Assembly (NCBI GenBank): GCA_007844125.1
Contig: CM017556.1
Location: 20,825,057-20,889,056, forward strand
Reading direction: 5' to 3'
Origin: Sinonovacula constricta
Lineage: Eukaryota; Mollusca; Bivalvia; Cardiida; Solecurtidae
Length of the DNA stretch: 64,000 nt
Shown: positions 44,544 to 56,263 of the stretch, piece after piece
Layout: the number at the start of each line of letters is the position of its first letter
Position numbering within the stretch: position 1 is the first letter of the stretch
Program-made: the position numbers and the translations under genes
The notes under the pieces: generated by a model
Database searches by the model: none
What the model saw: the letters and a program-made list of their open reading frames with translations, nothing else
What the model was told of the DNA's origin: nothing

Positions 44544-46446
44544 TACTATATTTAAAATATTTCACACATCAAATAAAAATGTAATAATGTTGAGCTTGAA
44601 GTTTTCACCCAGTGTTCCCAATTCTGCACATACTATATTATAGTTACCACAAAACAAAATTAAATGTTGTGCCAATTTTAATTAATGGATCACACCAGAT
44701 GACTTTTAACAATAGTTTACGGATTTTAGACCTTTTAAGGAGGTTATAAAACTTTTAAAAAGAAGGATTGAAAGATGGATGTTTTATAAAGAATATTTTA
44801 AAATTTCTGGCATGTAATCTTTCTTCCAATGTTTATATTTGCTCATGTATTCTGTTACTTATTTCATCACAAAACAGAATATTAGCCTAGTTTTATTGTA
44901 TTTAACCCTGAGGGACTTATTAAAGGAAAGTATTCGAATTTCAGCTTGGAAGTGTTAATAATCTTTAGCTCAGATTTCATCCAGCAATTTGTATGCACTT
45001 CATTCTTGTCATCACAATACTGCAGCGTCAGTTCTAATCTAACCTCAGATCCTGTGACATTTTGTTGCTTAATTCTTTGTACATTTTACATGTAAAAAGG
45101 AATATATAAATATACTGACATTTTTTTTGTATTAATAAAGAGAGCAGCAGCAAATAGTATAGATCCTGATCAGACAGTTCCCAATAAGGAGCTGTGTAAT
45201 CAGGGTGTACACTATTTATCTAAAAGCTATAAAAATGTGATTACAAGGTTAAACACTGTACATGCATGTTTGCATTTCCAGCATACATGGCATGATAATG
45301 AAAATCTGATACTTTAAACAACGTCATCACTGCACTAAAGCATCAATCATGCTAGAAGAGTAAAAAATGCAACTTCCTCTTGTAAAATTCAATATATTGC
45401 AACCAAAGTTGAGTTGGAATTTTCTGCCATTACTTGTTCCAGTTTTGCTGCAGTTTATTTTTGGTTGACTGTTTTTCACCATATTTGGAATGTGATTTAA
45501 TATGCATCTGTTTTGTTTAAATAAGAAGCTTGTTGCACTCATTTTGGTTCTTTTTGCAATTTGATTGTTGTTGTTGTTGTTTTGTATCTCAGTAAGGGTA
45601 CAGAGCATTTTAGTTTGGTCCTTTTTTAGTTCATTGTTTCTATTTTAGTAAGCTTCTTTTTATATTCTAATTTTTTACTATAAGGTATTCAGAGAATTCT
45701 TTTCCCCATATTTTATCACCATATTTAAAGTCCTTGCTAACAGGAAGTAAGTTGATGGGATGTTGTCATTCAATGTTGCATGTAGAGTATACTGATGCAT
45801 CTTCTCATGAGATTTTGTTCTTATCCTTCTGAGAAGGCATAAAACTTTGGCCAGTAGATTAAGACTCTTAAAAAATTCCAACAGAGAGGTATCTGATCAG
45901 AATCTACACAGTTTGTCTTTGTGTTTCTATCGATGTATCTAGTTACCTTTTCATGTTGAGAACTAAGAAGTATTGGTTATTAACGAACGTAACATCATAC
46001 CGGTTAAAGATGGTAGCCAATGGTTCCCAATTCTAACAACACCATATTTATAGGTCAGGCTAGCAAGTCATTGTTTGGCGGTGTGGCTTGCGACACTATC
46101 AAGGGATGTGAAAAGCCCGAATTTCGCTATCCAGTGCATTGTACATTTGATTTGCTATGGAATATTTTTGACCATTATTTGCACAATTTTAAACGCTGAC
46201 AGGGTTTAACTTACACCGCCAAAAACAGACTTACACTGCTCATACAATGCTTTTCAGCGCTATGATTGTATATATATGCGAATGACACCTGATCATAAAT
46301 ATTGTCTTGCTTAAGGATTTTTGTCAAAACCTAAATGATATGTTATTTAAGTCATGGCATAAACCACATTAAGGTAAATTAGATTTCTGCTTAATTAAGG
46401 CTATGAAAAATGAAAGAAAAACTTATCGTTCTTTTGGAAAGAAGTT
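44544..46446. other. AT-rich stretch with small inverted repeats
   Basis: Contains the hairpin CCTGATCAGACAGTTCCC / GGAGCTGTGTAATCAGG (about 45168-45206) and a pair TGTTTGGCGGTGT (46072-46084) / ACACCGCCAAAAACA (46213-46227). Otherwise no exon or element recognised. Confidence 0.4.
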
Positions 46447-47893
46447 TCTACCGACTTTTTAGCTCACCTGAGCACAACGTGCTCAAGGGGAGCTTTTGTG
46501 ATACCGCTTCGTCCGTCGTCCGGCGTCCGTCGTTCGTCGTTCGTCGTTCGTCGTCCGTCGTTCGTCGTTCGTCGTCAACATTTACCTTGTGAACACACTA
46601 GAGGCCACAATTTTTATCCAATCTTCATCAAACTTGGTCAGAATGTTTGTCTGCATGAAATCTTGGATGAGTTCATTATTGGGTCACCTGGGGTCAAAAA
46701 GTAGGTCACGAGGTCAAATTTTAGGAAAAACTTGTGAACACACTAGAGACCACATTTATTGCCCAATCTTCACCAAACTTGGTCAGAATGTTTGTCTGCA
46801 TGAAATCTTGGATGAGTTCGTAACTGGGTCACGTGGAGTCAAAAAGTAGGTCACTAGGTCAAATCTTAGAAAAAGCTTGTGAACACACTAGAGGTCACAT
46901 TTATAGCCCAATCTTCACCAAACTTGGTCAGAATGTTTGTCTGCATGAAATCTTGGATGAGTTCGTAACTGGGTCACGTGGGGTCAAAAAGTAGGTCACT
47001 AGGTCAAATCTTAGAAAAAGCTTGTGAACACACTAGAGGCCACATTTATAGCCCAATCTTCACCAAACTTGGTCAAAATGTTTGTCTGCATGAAATCTTG
47101 GATGAGTTCGTAACTGGGTCACGTGGGGTCAAAAAGTAGGTCACTAGGTCAAATCTTAGAAAAAGCTTGTGAACACACTAGAGGCCACATTTATAGCCCA
47201 ATCTTCACCAATCTTGGTCAGAATGTTTGTCTGCATGAAATCTTGGATGAGTTCATAACTGGATCACGTGGGGTCAAAAAGTAGGTCACTAGGTCAAATC
47301 TTAGAAAAAGCTTGTGAACACACTAGAGGCCACATTTATAGCCCAATCTTCACCAAACTTGGTCAGAATGTTTGTCTGCATGAAATCTTGGATGAGTTCG
47401 TAACTGGGTCACGTGGGGTCAAACAGTAGGTCACAAGGTCAAATCTTAAAAAAAGCTTGTGAACACACTAGAGGCCCTATTTATAGGCCAATCTTCATCA
47501 AACTTGGTCAGAATGTTTGTCTACATAATATCTTGGATGAGTTCGTTATTGGGTCTCGTGGGGTCATAAAGTAGGTCACTAGGTCAAATTTTAGAAAAAG
47601 CTTGTGAAAACACTTAAGAGGCTACATTGATGGCCCAGTCTTTACCAAACTTGACCATCATGTTTGCCAGTATGAAATTTTACATATGTTTTGAAGTGAG
47701 TCATGTGGATTCAGTAGGTTACTTGGTAAAATTCTAGAAAATGTTATCAACCCAGTGGCCACACTAATGGTCCAATCTTCACCAAAGATTTCTAAAGTAA
47801 ATGACTCTCAATTACTTAATGCCAGATTTGAGCCTACGTAAAGCCTGTGTCATCAGGTGAGCGATTAAGGGCCATCATGGCCCTCTTGTTGTT
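46447..47893 (+). mobile_element. Pearl/HINE-like (Helitron-related) non-autonomous element
   Basis: Order seen: a 5' end with AGCTCACCTGAGCACAACG (about 46461); a GTCCGTCGTTCGTCGTTCGT microsatellite; eight copies of a 145-bp tandem unit (46586-47740) plus a decayed ninth; a 3' part with TCATCAGGTGAGCGATTAAG; and a terminal hairpin AGGGCCATCATGGCCCT followed by CTTGTT. CTCACCTGA and TCAGGTGAG are subterminal inverted repeats. Subterminal inverted repeats, a microsatellite, central tandem units and a 3' hairpin are known traits of pearl/DINE-1/HINE elements mobilised by Helentrons. No Rep/helicase is present. Exact outer ends are uncertain by some bases. Confidence 0.8.
46586..47800 (+). repeat. 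145-bp tandem array inside the Helitron-like element
   Basis: The landmark CTTGTGAACACAC falls at 46586, 46731, 46876, 47021, 47166, 47311 and 47456, with CTTGTGAAAACAC at 47601: an exact 145-bp period. Inner copies are nearly identical while outer ones diverge, pointing to recent internal expansion. A degraded last unit follows to about 47800. Confidence 0.95.
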
Positions 47894-49394
47894 AAAAAGC
47901 CAGCATACTTTGTTATTTTATCCATCGGTTTGTTTCTCAGTCATTATTGTGGGTCTTATAAGGAATTAACCTCACTGAAATCGTGTTGAGAGAATGCATT
48001 TTAAGCAAAAAGATGTATATGCTAGGGATCAGTTATCAACTACTTCGTTTTCTTATCATATTGTAGTTGCAAGCTGCAATGTAGCCTCAGCCGGTGACTT
48101 CCATTTATTGCCTGCCACATTATTGGCAATGTTTTTTTGTGTGTGTGTGTTATTGCATGCTGCACTGTTAACAGTGGCATACTCTCTTCTTTCCCGGAAA
48201 TAGATCTCACCAAAACAGCGTCGAATTCCTGTTACTAGTATTCCTGCTGCATTATTGCAATCCATCTTCATAGTTATTTCAAGGCTCACTAGAGCAAGAT
48301 TTAGCGGATTTTAGGTATACCTTTCACATAAAAAAACACTCTTTGTATTTTCATTGATATTATTCCTATCTTCAAGTGTATCAAAGTGTTGTATACCACC
48401 TTTAATTGTTTTGAACAACTTCCTTATTGCCAGTTGCTAGGCATACTCCACTCCTTGCAGTAGATGAAGATGCCCGAAAGATATACCTTTATCTTGCTAT
48501 ATTTATTTTTAAGCGATACAACATCTTAGTTATTTACTAACAACTGCATACAAATGGTGACAAGACATGCTGTCAGTGACTAAGCAATAAATAGAGGAGA
48601 ACGTGATCAGACAGCTCCCAGTGGTAGCAAGATGATCAGAATTTGAGCTCTTTGCCTAAACGTGATCAATGCATCCATGGCAGGTTTAGTGTTGATATTT
48701 ATAGGAAACAATAGAAACAGAAAGCCACCTGATGTGTAAAGTCACGGCATATAAAGCTGGCACTTAACCTTCTATATTGGTAACTAATTCTTTTTTTTAT
48801 GTTTAAATTCATTAATGCAACATATTTGGTATCTGGATATTTCTTCATCTTGGCATCACTTTATGTAAGTGCAGATCCCGATAAGAGAGCTCTCAAAGGG
48901 AGCTAACTGATTTGCTACACTGTTTTCTTATGCCCGATATATGTGTGCTCAGCAGGCCGAAAAGGCCACATGTGTCATTTCTTAACAAAAAACTACATTG
49001 GTTCAGCTTCTTGGAAATTCGTGTACCTTTGCTGGTAACAGAAATGTCAAGACAAAAGTTGTGTTTCAGCGTTAAATGAAAGTTCGTCAAGTTTAACCTT
49101 TTTGTTTAAAAAATGCTAATCCAAAACTGCCCAATTCCCTTGCTGGCTCTCAGTTGATTTAGTTTTAGAGCCGAGTCTTTGCCAAGTCTCTAATTATGTC
49201 AGTAATAATCTTTGATAGTAAGCAATTTTTTATAAGGCTACAAATGAAAAACAATTACTTGAAGGCTAGAGTGACAAAGAGAATTAGCACAGCCAGGCTT
49301 AAATATTCTATTAATGACAAACCCTTTTATCTCCTTATTTAGAGGTCGGGAAAATAAGCTTTTTTTCCACTAAAGAAAAGTTTAAAATAATCAA
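47894..49394. other. Non-coding stretch
   Basis: A partial end like the TTAA-type MITE occurs near 48397 (ATACCACCTTTAA). Several GATCAGAATxT / GAGCTxxCTGAT motifs (48605-48650, 48892-48912) belong to the small dispersed palindromic family also seen at 45168. No exon found. Confidence 0.35.
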
Positions 49395-49640
49395 TGTAAA
49401 GGTAAATAAGAAAAGGTCCTATCAAACTTTTCACAGATATTTAAATTTTTATCTACCTATAGACAAAGGCAAACAAGGTAAATGTGACAAAAAACACTGA
49501 GACGAGACATAACACACAAAAAGAAAAACCACCAGTTACCGCCTTGGAACGGTCAGTCGGCAAAAGGGTCAACTTGGGTGCTTAAACCTGGTTTGTGGAG
49601 CGCTCCAAAACCTGTTTCCTATCCTTTAAGGGTTTGCTAG
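49395..49640 (+). repeat. Dispersed repeat family E, variant paired with 59065
   Basis: AAGAAAAGGTCCTA, CTACCTATAGACAAAGGCAAAC, CGAGACATAACACACAAAAAG, GTTACCGCCTTGGAACGGTC and GTCGGCAAAAGGG follow the same order as at 59065-59245. Confidence 0.7.
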
Positions 49641-49669
49641 TCTTTTATCATTACAGAAGTATGGATGTC

Positions 49670-49910
49670 GATAGATGGTCACAAATAATTGCAGTATGGG
49701 ACCTTTTCTTTCTTAGAGCGATCAACTATACATTAGAAAGACTGATGGTAAAATTACTTCTTGTGGGATGAGAAGAAGGAAGATGCTGGTTTGAGGCTAT
49801 AATGGCCAAGGTTTAAGGGATCAGACTTTGAAAGACCATAAGCCTGCTGGGTTGGAAAGACGGATTAAAATAGTATCTATTTGTCTGGTGGGTAAATCTA
49901 AAATGTTCCA
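49670..49910 (+). repeat. Dispersed block G, copy 1
   Basis: AATAATTGCA, TTAGAAAG, GTGGGATGAGAAGAA, GGTTTAAGGGATCAGACT, GGTTGGAAAGACGG and TCTGGTGGGTAA match 52130-52350 in order. No coding sense. Confidence 0.55.
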
Positions 49911-50349
49911 CCCATGTTTGTTTCCATGACCTTTGTAAAATATTCCTTTAAGGAACTAACTCATCGTTAAATTTTAACCTTGCCGTTGTTTCTTGAAACA
50001 CAATGTCATACAAATAATCATTATCCCTACAGGCAATTCTAAATAGCTTAATGTTCAGCCCTTACCTGATAAACACAATACAATATGTATACAATGAACA
50101 TAAGCAAAATATTATTTTTTAATGTTTATTGTACTGGCCCGTATTCAGTTATAATTCAAATTACATTAACCTTAAATATTTTTATATTTCTACTCACCTT
50201 TTTGAATCTTAACCGCGTTATACCCTATTGAAGTTTAACTTCATCGTATTCTGCCCCGTTTGACCTGTTAAGTGTTGGTGTGCCGTAAAAAACAAAATAC
50301 AAATACGTAATAAAAATATTAGATTTAACTACACATTTATCAACATCAC

Positions 50350-50640
50350 ATAAGAAACCCCAAACAATAAAAAGTGACATTAATCCAAGAAACCACAAAC
50401 AATAAAAAGTGACATTAATCCAAGAAACCACAAACAATAAAAAGTGACATTAATCCAAGAAACCCCAAAAAATAAAAAGTGACAATAATCCAAGAAACCA
50501 CAAACAATAAAAAGTGATATTAATCCAAGAAACCACAAACAATAAAAAGTGACATTAATCCAGAAACCACAAACAATAAAAAGTGACATTAATCCAAGAA
50601 ACCACAAACAATAAAAAAATGACATTTTATCCAATAACTA
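50350..50640 (-). repeat. Minisatellite, 36-bp unit, eight copies
   Basis: Unit ACCACAAACAATAAAAAGTG followed by ACATTAATCCAAGAA. 36 is a multiple of three, so the - strand stays open and gives hydrophobic repeats (CGFLGLMSLFIV), a by-product, not a membrane protein. Confidence 0.95.
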
Positions 50641-50644
50641 CTAT

Positions 50645-51450
50645 TTCCCTCCACAACGCTTTTGTGTACACTAGCAGTGAAAAAAGTGTTACAGCTTCCC
50701 GCTAAAGCTGCCGACCTAAATAAAAATGCAACTATCTCTAGGGCAACTAAAGTACTTCCACATATTTTTTATGATAGATTGTTGTGAAAAGAAAGCCAAA
50801 TTCCTACAGTTTAACTACAGTAGCAGAATCATGAATTGTTTTCTTTTGTGTGCCGAACATGTTAATGCAAATGTGATGATAAGATGCAACGTTTAATGGG
50901 TATAGAACATGTAAATAAACCACGCTGTAGAGCGCGTAGAAATACAACATGCAGTGAAACGTGGTACGTGTGATGGAGCCATTGACCGCCTCTCTCGCCT
51001 CACTCCTTATACCAGTTAATATGGTCTGTCCCTATACTTACTGATTATGTTCGCAACATAGAAAACAGAGTTATAGAAAACAGAGTTGTGTATTTCAAAA
51101 TGGGACAGTGCTTTGTACACAAAATAATATACGACAGATTAACTGAACCATTCTGATTGTCTAAAATCTGACTTCTTGTCTAAAATGTGACTTCTTTTCT
51201 AAGGCAGCGAATATCACAATGCTTGCAGTGCTTTCATTGCATGCACTGAGTATAACATCACACTACAGTTTTCGACCTAATAAAGTTCAACTATTCCGAG
51301 CGCGACAAAAAGTAGTTTTTTTTTCTCTCCATATTTCTATGATATGATGTGAAACGAATAGCGGCGTCACATTATTTAACTCCCTTATCAGAATCATTAA
51401 AATTTTACATAAGTATGCCCTGCCGGTTGGAACTAGATGCAAATGTAATA
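50645..51450 (+). repeat. Two diverged copies of one block (50645-50900 and 51225-51450)
   Basis: Both have (T/C)GACCTAATA/GACCTAAATA, then CAACTAT(C/T), then a CCATAT(A/T)TTT..TATGAT run, AGAATCAT and GATGCAAATGT. A related piece with GTCTAAAAATGTGAC and AGTGAATACTACA recurs at 52005, paralleling 51180-51215. Confidence 0.4.
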
Positions 51451-51468
51451 ATAAAAAGCAGAATTTAT

Positions 51469-51777
51469 GACCGGACCTGGTAGCGCAATCGGTAGAGCGT
51501 CGGCTTCAGGTACGGGAAGCCCCGGGTTCGATCCCGGGCTGCGACATACCAAAGTCGTTAAATATGGTATTGGTATAGCTCCCTTGCTAACGCTCAAGCA
51601 AATATAAGGGTAGTTCCACGACTGGTTGGCCCGGTGTCAGGATAATGTAACTGGGTGTGGTATCATGAAGGAGTTCACGGTATGCTATACACAGTGAAGG
51701 CAGCACTATATCTGCTTCAAGTGGACACCGTCTCCAAATAACTGAAATACTGTTGGTGGGACGATAAATCCAATAAA
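51469..51777 (+). mobile_element. tRNA-derived SINE, family B, full length, best copy
   Basis: GACCTGGTAGCGCAATCGG with GTAGAGCGTCGGC forms the A-box region, and CCCCGGGTTCGATCCCGGGC the B box with a perfect T-arm stem; the head could fold much like a tRNA. The body and the tail GACGATAAATCCAATAAAC follow. AGAATTTAT at 51460-51468 and 51786-51794 (or CAGAATTTA at 51459 and 51778) is the likely target duplication. It probably keeps a working RNA polymerase III promoter. Confidence 0.9.
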
Positions 51778-52129
51778 CAGAATTTAGAATTTATAAGTAA
51801 ACCATCTAGATCGAAAATACAAACATCCAGTGTACGTAACCAGTGGCACACACCTCATACCGGTTACGTTCACTGTGCTACTGAGATCTGACCCTTGACA
51901 TTCTGTCAACCAAAATATAGAAGGTGGGTTTGTATATTTTGGGAAAGAACTTCTGTCTTATGCCAAAAAGACATACCACATTTTATCAACACCGGTCCTA
52001 ATTGTCTAAAAATGTGACCACTCTTCCGAAGTAGTGAATACTACATTATTTTTACTGTCGTCCCATTTCATTTTTGAAGCATTACTTAGACACACGTTTG
52101 TCCAGACAGGGGATCATTTACAGGTTGAT

Positions 52130-52370
52130 GCACAGAAATAATTGCATTAAGAGGCTTAGTTTGTGTGTGATCAAAAATGCATTTAGAAAGCTTGGTGGTC
52201 AAATTACCACTTGGTGTGATGGGAAAAAAAGAAACGTTATTTAGAAGCTGTAATGACCGTGGTTTAAGGGATCAGACTGTAGAAGACTATTTAAGCTGGT
52301 GGATTGGAAAGACAGCTTAAATCATCTTTTAGTCTGATAGGTAATTTGCAGATGTATCATCTTGAAAAAA
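52130..52370 (+). repeat. Dispersed block G, copy 2
   Basis: AATAATTGCA, TTTAGAAAGC, GTGTGATGGGAAAAAAAGAA, GGTTTAAGGGATCAGACTG, GGATTGGAAAGACAG and TCTGATAGGTAA match the copy at 49670. Confidence 0.55.
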
Positions 52371-53061
52371 AAAAAGCTTTTGTCAAACACCTTACACCTG
52401 GTCCCACTAAGGGTCTAGCTAAATTAAATATTCCGTTTGCCTGTAAAGAGAGATCCATTACACACAAGTACGTTGTTTTGCTTAGAAAATAGCTAGGTAT
52501 AAAGGTATATGTGCACCATCAACAATATAATGACAATGAATTACATATATGTACCGATCAATACCGGAAGGAAAACTACCATAGGTGCATTTAATCCTTT
52601 CCGCTAGTCTTCTATGCATTGTTTCATTGTATCTAATGGGTAATTCGTCATCGTGCTTTTTTTTAGCAAAGCACGAGATACAAACTGGTAATTTTTATTT
52701 ACTATGTTAAACATACAAAATAAGAATAAATAGGCATGTGATAAAGGAAAAACATAAGTTCTATACATTTTACACAATTTGCACGACTTTGGTATATTTT
52801 GTTTTGTTTAAAATAATCGAATTAAATAGAATTATATTGTAGACGCTTAAAGAAGAAAGTACAACATGATAAATTTATGTTCAGCGTTCCCATTAGGGCG
52901 TAGAAAAGCATGAACATTTGAAAAATGGGGTTTCAGGACTGGAAAAAGTGTGGAAGTTTGTTAAAACCCTTTTTATAAACATTTTATGTGAATATGTGTA
53001 TACGAAACAGAAAGAAGTAATGCTCTTGATACAGAATTGCCACTTTTAGGAGTCCATTTGT
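52371..53061. other. Non-coding; possible 3' flank of a - strand exon
   Basis: AT-rich. TTTATT strings (AATAAA on the - strand) occur near 52690, too far from the stop at 53062 to be called a polyadenylation site with confidence. Confidence 0.3.
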
Positions 53062-53270
53062 TTAAGGTGTGTGCAATGGTTCCCTTGGCATTATGAAGCC
53101 ACATCCATTTCTCCAGTCTTTAAATGGACCCATAAACTTTGGAGGATATAGTTTTAGGACTGTGTTAAAAGCTTCTGCCACAAACAGATATGTATTAAGG
53201 CAACCGAAGAACTTGTCATTTACCTTTATGTCCCCATCTCGAAATTCTTCTTTATTTGACAGAAAACCAT
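53062..53270 (-). CDS. Possible terminal coding exon of an unrecognised gene
   Basis: On the - strand, TTTAATTTTTTTCTCTGAGC then CTTATCAG forms a good 3' splice site ending at 53271. The exon carries a 68-residue open frame ending in TAA at 53062. It begins GFLSNKEEFRDGDIKV, has a middle NTYLFVAEAFNTVLKLYPPK and a tail FKDWRNGCGFIMPREPL. Composition is protein-like (mixed hydrophobic, Pro/Gly turns, several Trp/Cys/Tyr), and it is less AT-rich than its flanks. The first codon is split (one base from the previous exon). I found no upstream partner exon on the - strand between 53300 and 64000 and cannot assign a family. Alternatives: a pseudogene piece or a chance frame. Confidence 0.35.
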
Positions 53271-54020
53271 CTGATAAGTGCTCAGAGAAAAAAATTAAAT
53301 ACATATATAAATCTATAAGGTAATGTGTGCTTTTGAATTTTCCAAGACTTATTCTACATTTTATGTTGTTTTTTGTTTTTGTTTGTTTTGTAAACAGTAT
53401 TCCTGTTTGTTTTTGTTTAATATTTTTTCCATTATTGCACAAAAGGGATTCTTTAAGAGAAATAAACATGAACATGTTTTTTTAGTGTCAACTGCCGATT
53501 CGAGTCTTTTCAAAAACACGATAGTGAAGTAGTTGTAAAAAATCTAAAAAAAAATCATCAGATATAAAATAATTAGCATTATATATATAAAACTTTACAA
53601 AACAAACTGTAATGAGAATTCTATTTTTTTAAGTTTGGGTTTTATTTATTGCGGTCTTTTAGTTTCAATTTCTCATTACTTCATTCTCATTTCCATGTAT
53701 AAACATCAATAAACCATAATATGAACCATAGTACATGCAAAAAAGAACGGATGAAAAGTTGACTGAAACCAGATCTGCCATTCGGATGGATCAAGTGACA
53801 TAAATAATTAATAATTAATTGAATTAAATGCGGATTTATCGCTGGGCTTATTTTCACTCAGATAATAAATATGTCATAATTATGTCTGACTAATGTAATA
53901 TTTCTTTGAAGGTTGACTTATCCTAATGAGTGATAATTTGATATTCTTACAATTGATTATTTTTGAAGTTTCCTTTAAATAATTCATCCTTAAAGCTTAA
54001 TGTCTAGTGTAAGGTTTAAA
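53271..54020. other. AT-rich non-coding stretch
   Basis: Nothing recognised beyond the presumed splice site at its left edge. Confidence 0.4.
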
Positions 54021-54024
54021 GTCC

Positions 54025-55275
54025 ATGTTCCATTCGATAAACTTGTCAATTTCAAATAACATTTACTATTTGATCATTTGGCCAGTTTCAAATCCGAATT
54101 ACCACTCGATCAACTGTCAAGTTTCAAGTAAGAATTAACACTCGATCAACTGTCCAGTTTCAAATAAATATTAACCTTCGATCAACTGTCCAGTTTCAAG
54201 TAAAAATTAACATTCGATCAACTGTCCAGTTTCAAATTAATAATAACATTCGATCAACTGTCCAGTTTAAAAAAAAAAAATAAACACTCGATCAACTGTC
54301 CAGTTTCAAGTAAATATTAACATTTAATCAACTGTCCAGTTTCAAATTAATATTAACCTTCGATCAACTGTCCAGTTTCAAGTTAACATTAACATTCGAT
54401 CAACTGTCCAGTTTCAAATTAATATTAACATTCGATCAACTGTCCAGTTTCAAATAAAATAAACACTCGATCAACTGTCCAGTTTCAAATAAAATAAACA
54501 CTCGATCAACTGTCCAGTTTCAAATTAATATTAACATTCGATCAACTGTCCAGTTTCAAATAAAATAAACACTCGATCAACTGTCCAGTTTCAAATAAAT
54601 ATTAACATTCGATCAACTGTCCAGTTTCAAATAAAATAAACACTCGATCAACTGTCCAGTTTCAAATAAAATAAACACTCGATCAACTGTCCAGTTTCAA
54701 ATAAATATTAACACTCGATCAACTGTCCAGTTTCAAATTAAAATTAACATTCGATCAACTGTCCAGTTTCAAATTGATATTAACACTTGATCAACTGTCC
54801 AGTTTCAAATTAAAATTAACATTCGATCAACTGTCCAGTTTAAAATAAAATAAACACTCGATCAACTGTCCAGTTTCAAATAAATATTAACCTTCGATCA
54901 ACTGTCCAGTTTCAAGTAAATATTAACATTCGATCAACTGTCCAGTTTCAAATTAAAATTAACATTCGATCAACTGTCCAGTTTCAAATTAATATTAACA
55001 CTCGATCAACTGTCCAGCTTCAAATTAAAATTAACATTCGATCAACTGTCCAGTTTAAAATAAAATAAACACTCGATCAACTGTCCAGTTTCAAATAAAT
55101 ATTAACCTTCGATCAACTGTCCAGTTTCAAGTAAATATTAACATTCGATCAACTGTCCAGTTTAGAATAAAACTCACAATTCGATCAATTGCCATGTTTC
55201 AAATCCCAATTACCATAGGATCAACTGACCAATTTCAAATTACATAACACTTACCATTTGATCAACTGACCAGTT
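54025..55275 (+). repeat. Minisatellite, 34-36-bp unit, about 34 copies
   Basis: Core CGATCAACTGTCCAGTTTCA is almost invariant; the AT-rich linker comes in two forms, AATxAATATTAACATT (36-bp unit) and AATAAAATAAACACT (34-bp unit). Six consecutive units around 54789-54945 recur as a block at 55002-55160, about 214 bp later, including shared variants (GTTTAAAATAAAATAAAC, TTAACCTTCG), so a multi-unit duplication took place. Edge copies at both ends are degraded. Confidence 0.95.
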
Positions 55276-55814
55276 TCTTATCCTAATGCGTAACACTTTC
55301 ATAATGTCTGTGTTTCACAGTTCAAAATCGATCACTGGCATTATATTGCCTTTTCACTTTCCATTTTAATACAAATGTGAAAATCTTACTACAATTTTAA
55401 ATAATAGTTTTGTTTACCGAGTTAAAAGTTACAGAAATGATAATGATTAATATAAACAATTTGTTGTTATTGTATCGCGATTATTTTTTTTAATTTCTTA
55501 CAGTTCGTTGTTATTCATTCTCCGCAGCTATACATGATCAGCATCAGTAAACTAAAAATTAAAATTAAAATGATTGATCGGTTATTCTAAAAAACACCCC
55601 TTAGAAACGAGCAGTCTCGGCCATTTGTTATTAAATATCAGGTACTATCATTTGTTAAATACATGTATATGTTTAAATAGTCATGTATGCACAGTTGTGG
55701 TAATATTGTCCAATATAAAATTATCTTCATGCTTTACATAGATTTGTAATGTATGCCAGCCACTGTATCAATGTTGTTTTGATAGAGCAAGAACTAAAGT
55801 GTACGGGTAGATCG
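55276..55814. other. AT-rich non-coding stretch
   Basis: Nothing recognised. Confidence 0.4.
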
Positions 55815-55930
55815 GTCGATGTATTGGAACACTCCCACGTGAAGGTTTTCGCCCCACAATTATTCGAACCCATATGGTTAGGGGCCGAAGAGTGAGAATG
55901 TTTACAATTTATAACTCACATGGCCATGAC
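55815..55930 (-). mobile_element. SINE family C fragment
   Basis: ACTCCCACGTGAAGGTTTTCG, ATTCGAACCCATATGGTTAG and GGCCGAAGAGTGAGAATG in reverse match the family C head and early body. Confidence 0.6.
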
Positions 55931-56263
55931 CTGCATATAAAATGCCAATTGCGAATAAGTTGTTGAACGTGTTCATTTCAAGTTATATATGGATTGGAAT
56001 TTCATCCTCAAAGTTGGTGATAATGACGTTTCCGATAGACTATATGACACATATAATTTCTTTTTTTGTCCAAAGTTGTTAACAATATTAATGGGTCAAT
56101 AAAAAACCATAAAATTTATAAAATCTTTCATAACTGGGGAATCCTAAAAGATTTTAAATTACTTCGGTGGAATCCCGAAATATACCGATCAATTACGTTA
56201 GCATTCGTATTATCCCGTGACCCGCATTTACTTTCGTCTGTGACCCTTAATACACAAATAACA

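Noticed and set aside
50225..50634. Hydrophobic membrane-protein-like frames on the - strand
   Set aside because: They are translations of a 36-bp minisatellite, whose unit length keeps any frame open.
54025..55275. CRISPR-like array
   Set aside because: Regular spacing of a conserved core looks similar, but the linkers are repeats of two AT-rich forms, not unique spacers, and the genome is animal-like. The same holds for 37616-38342.
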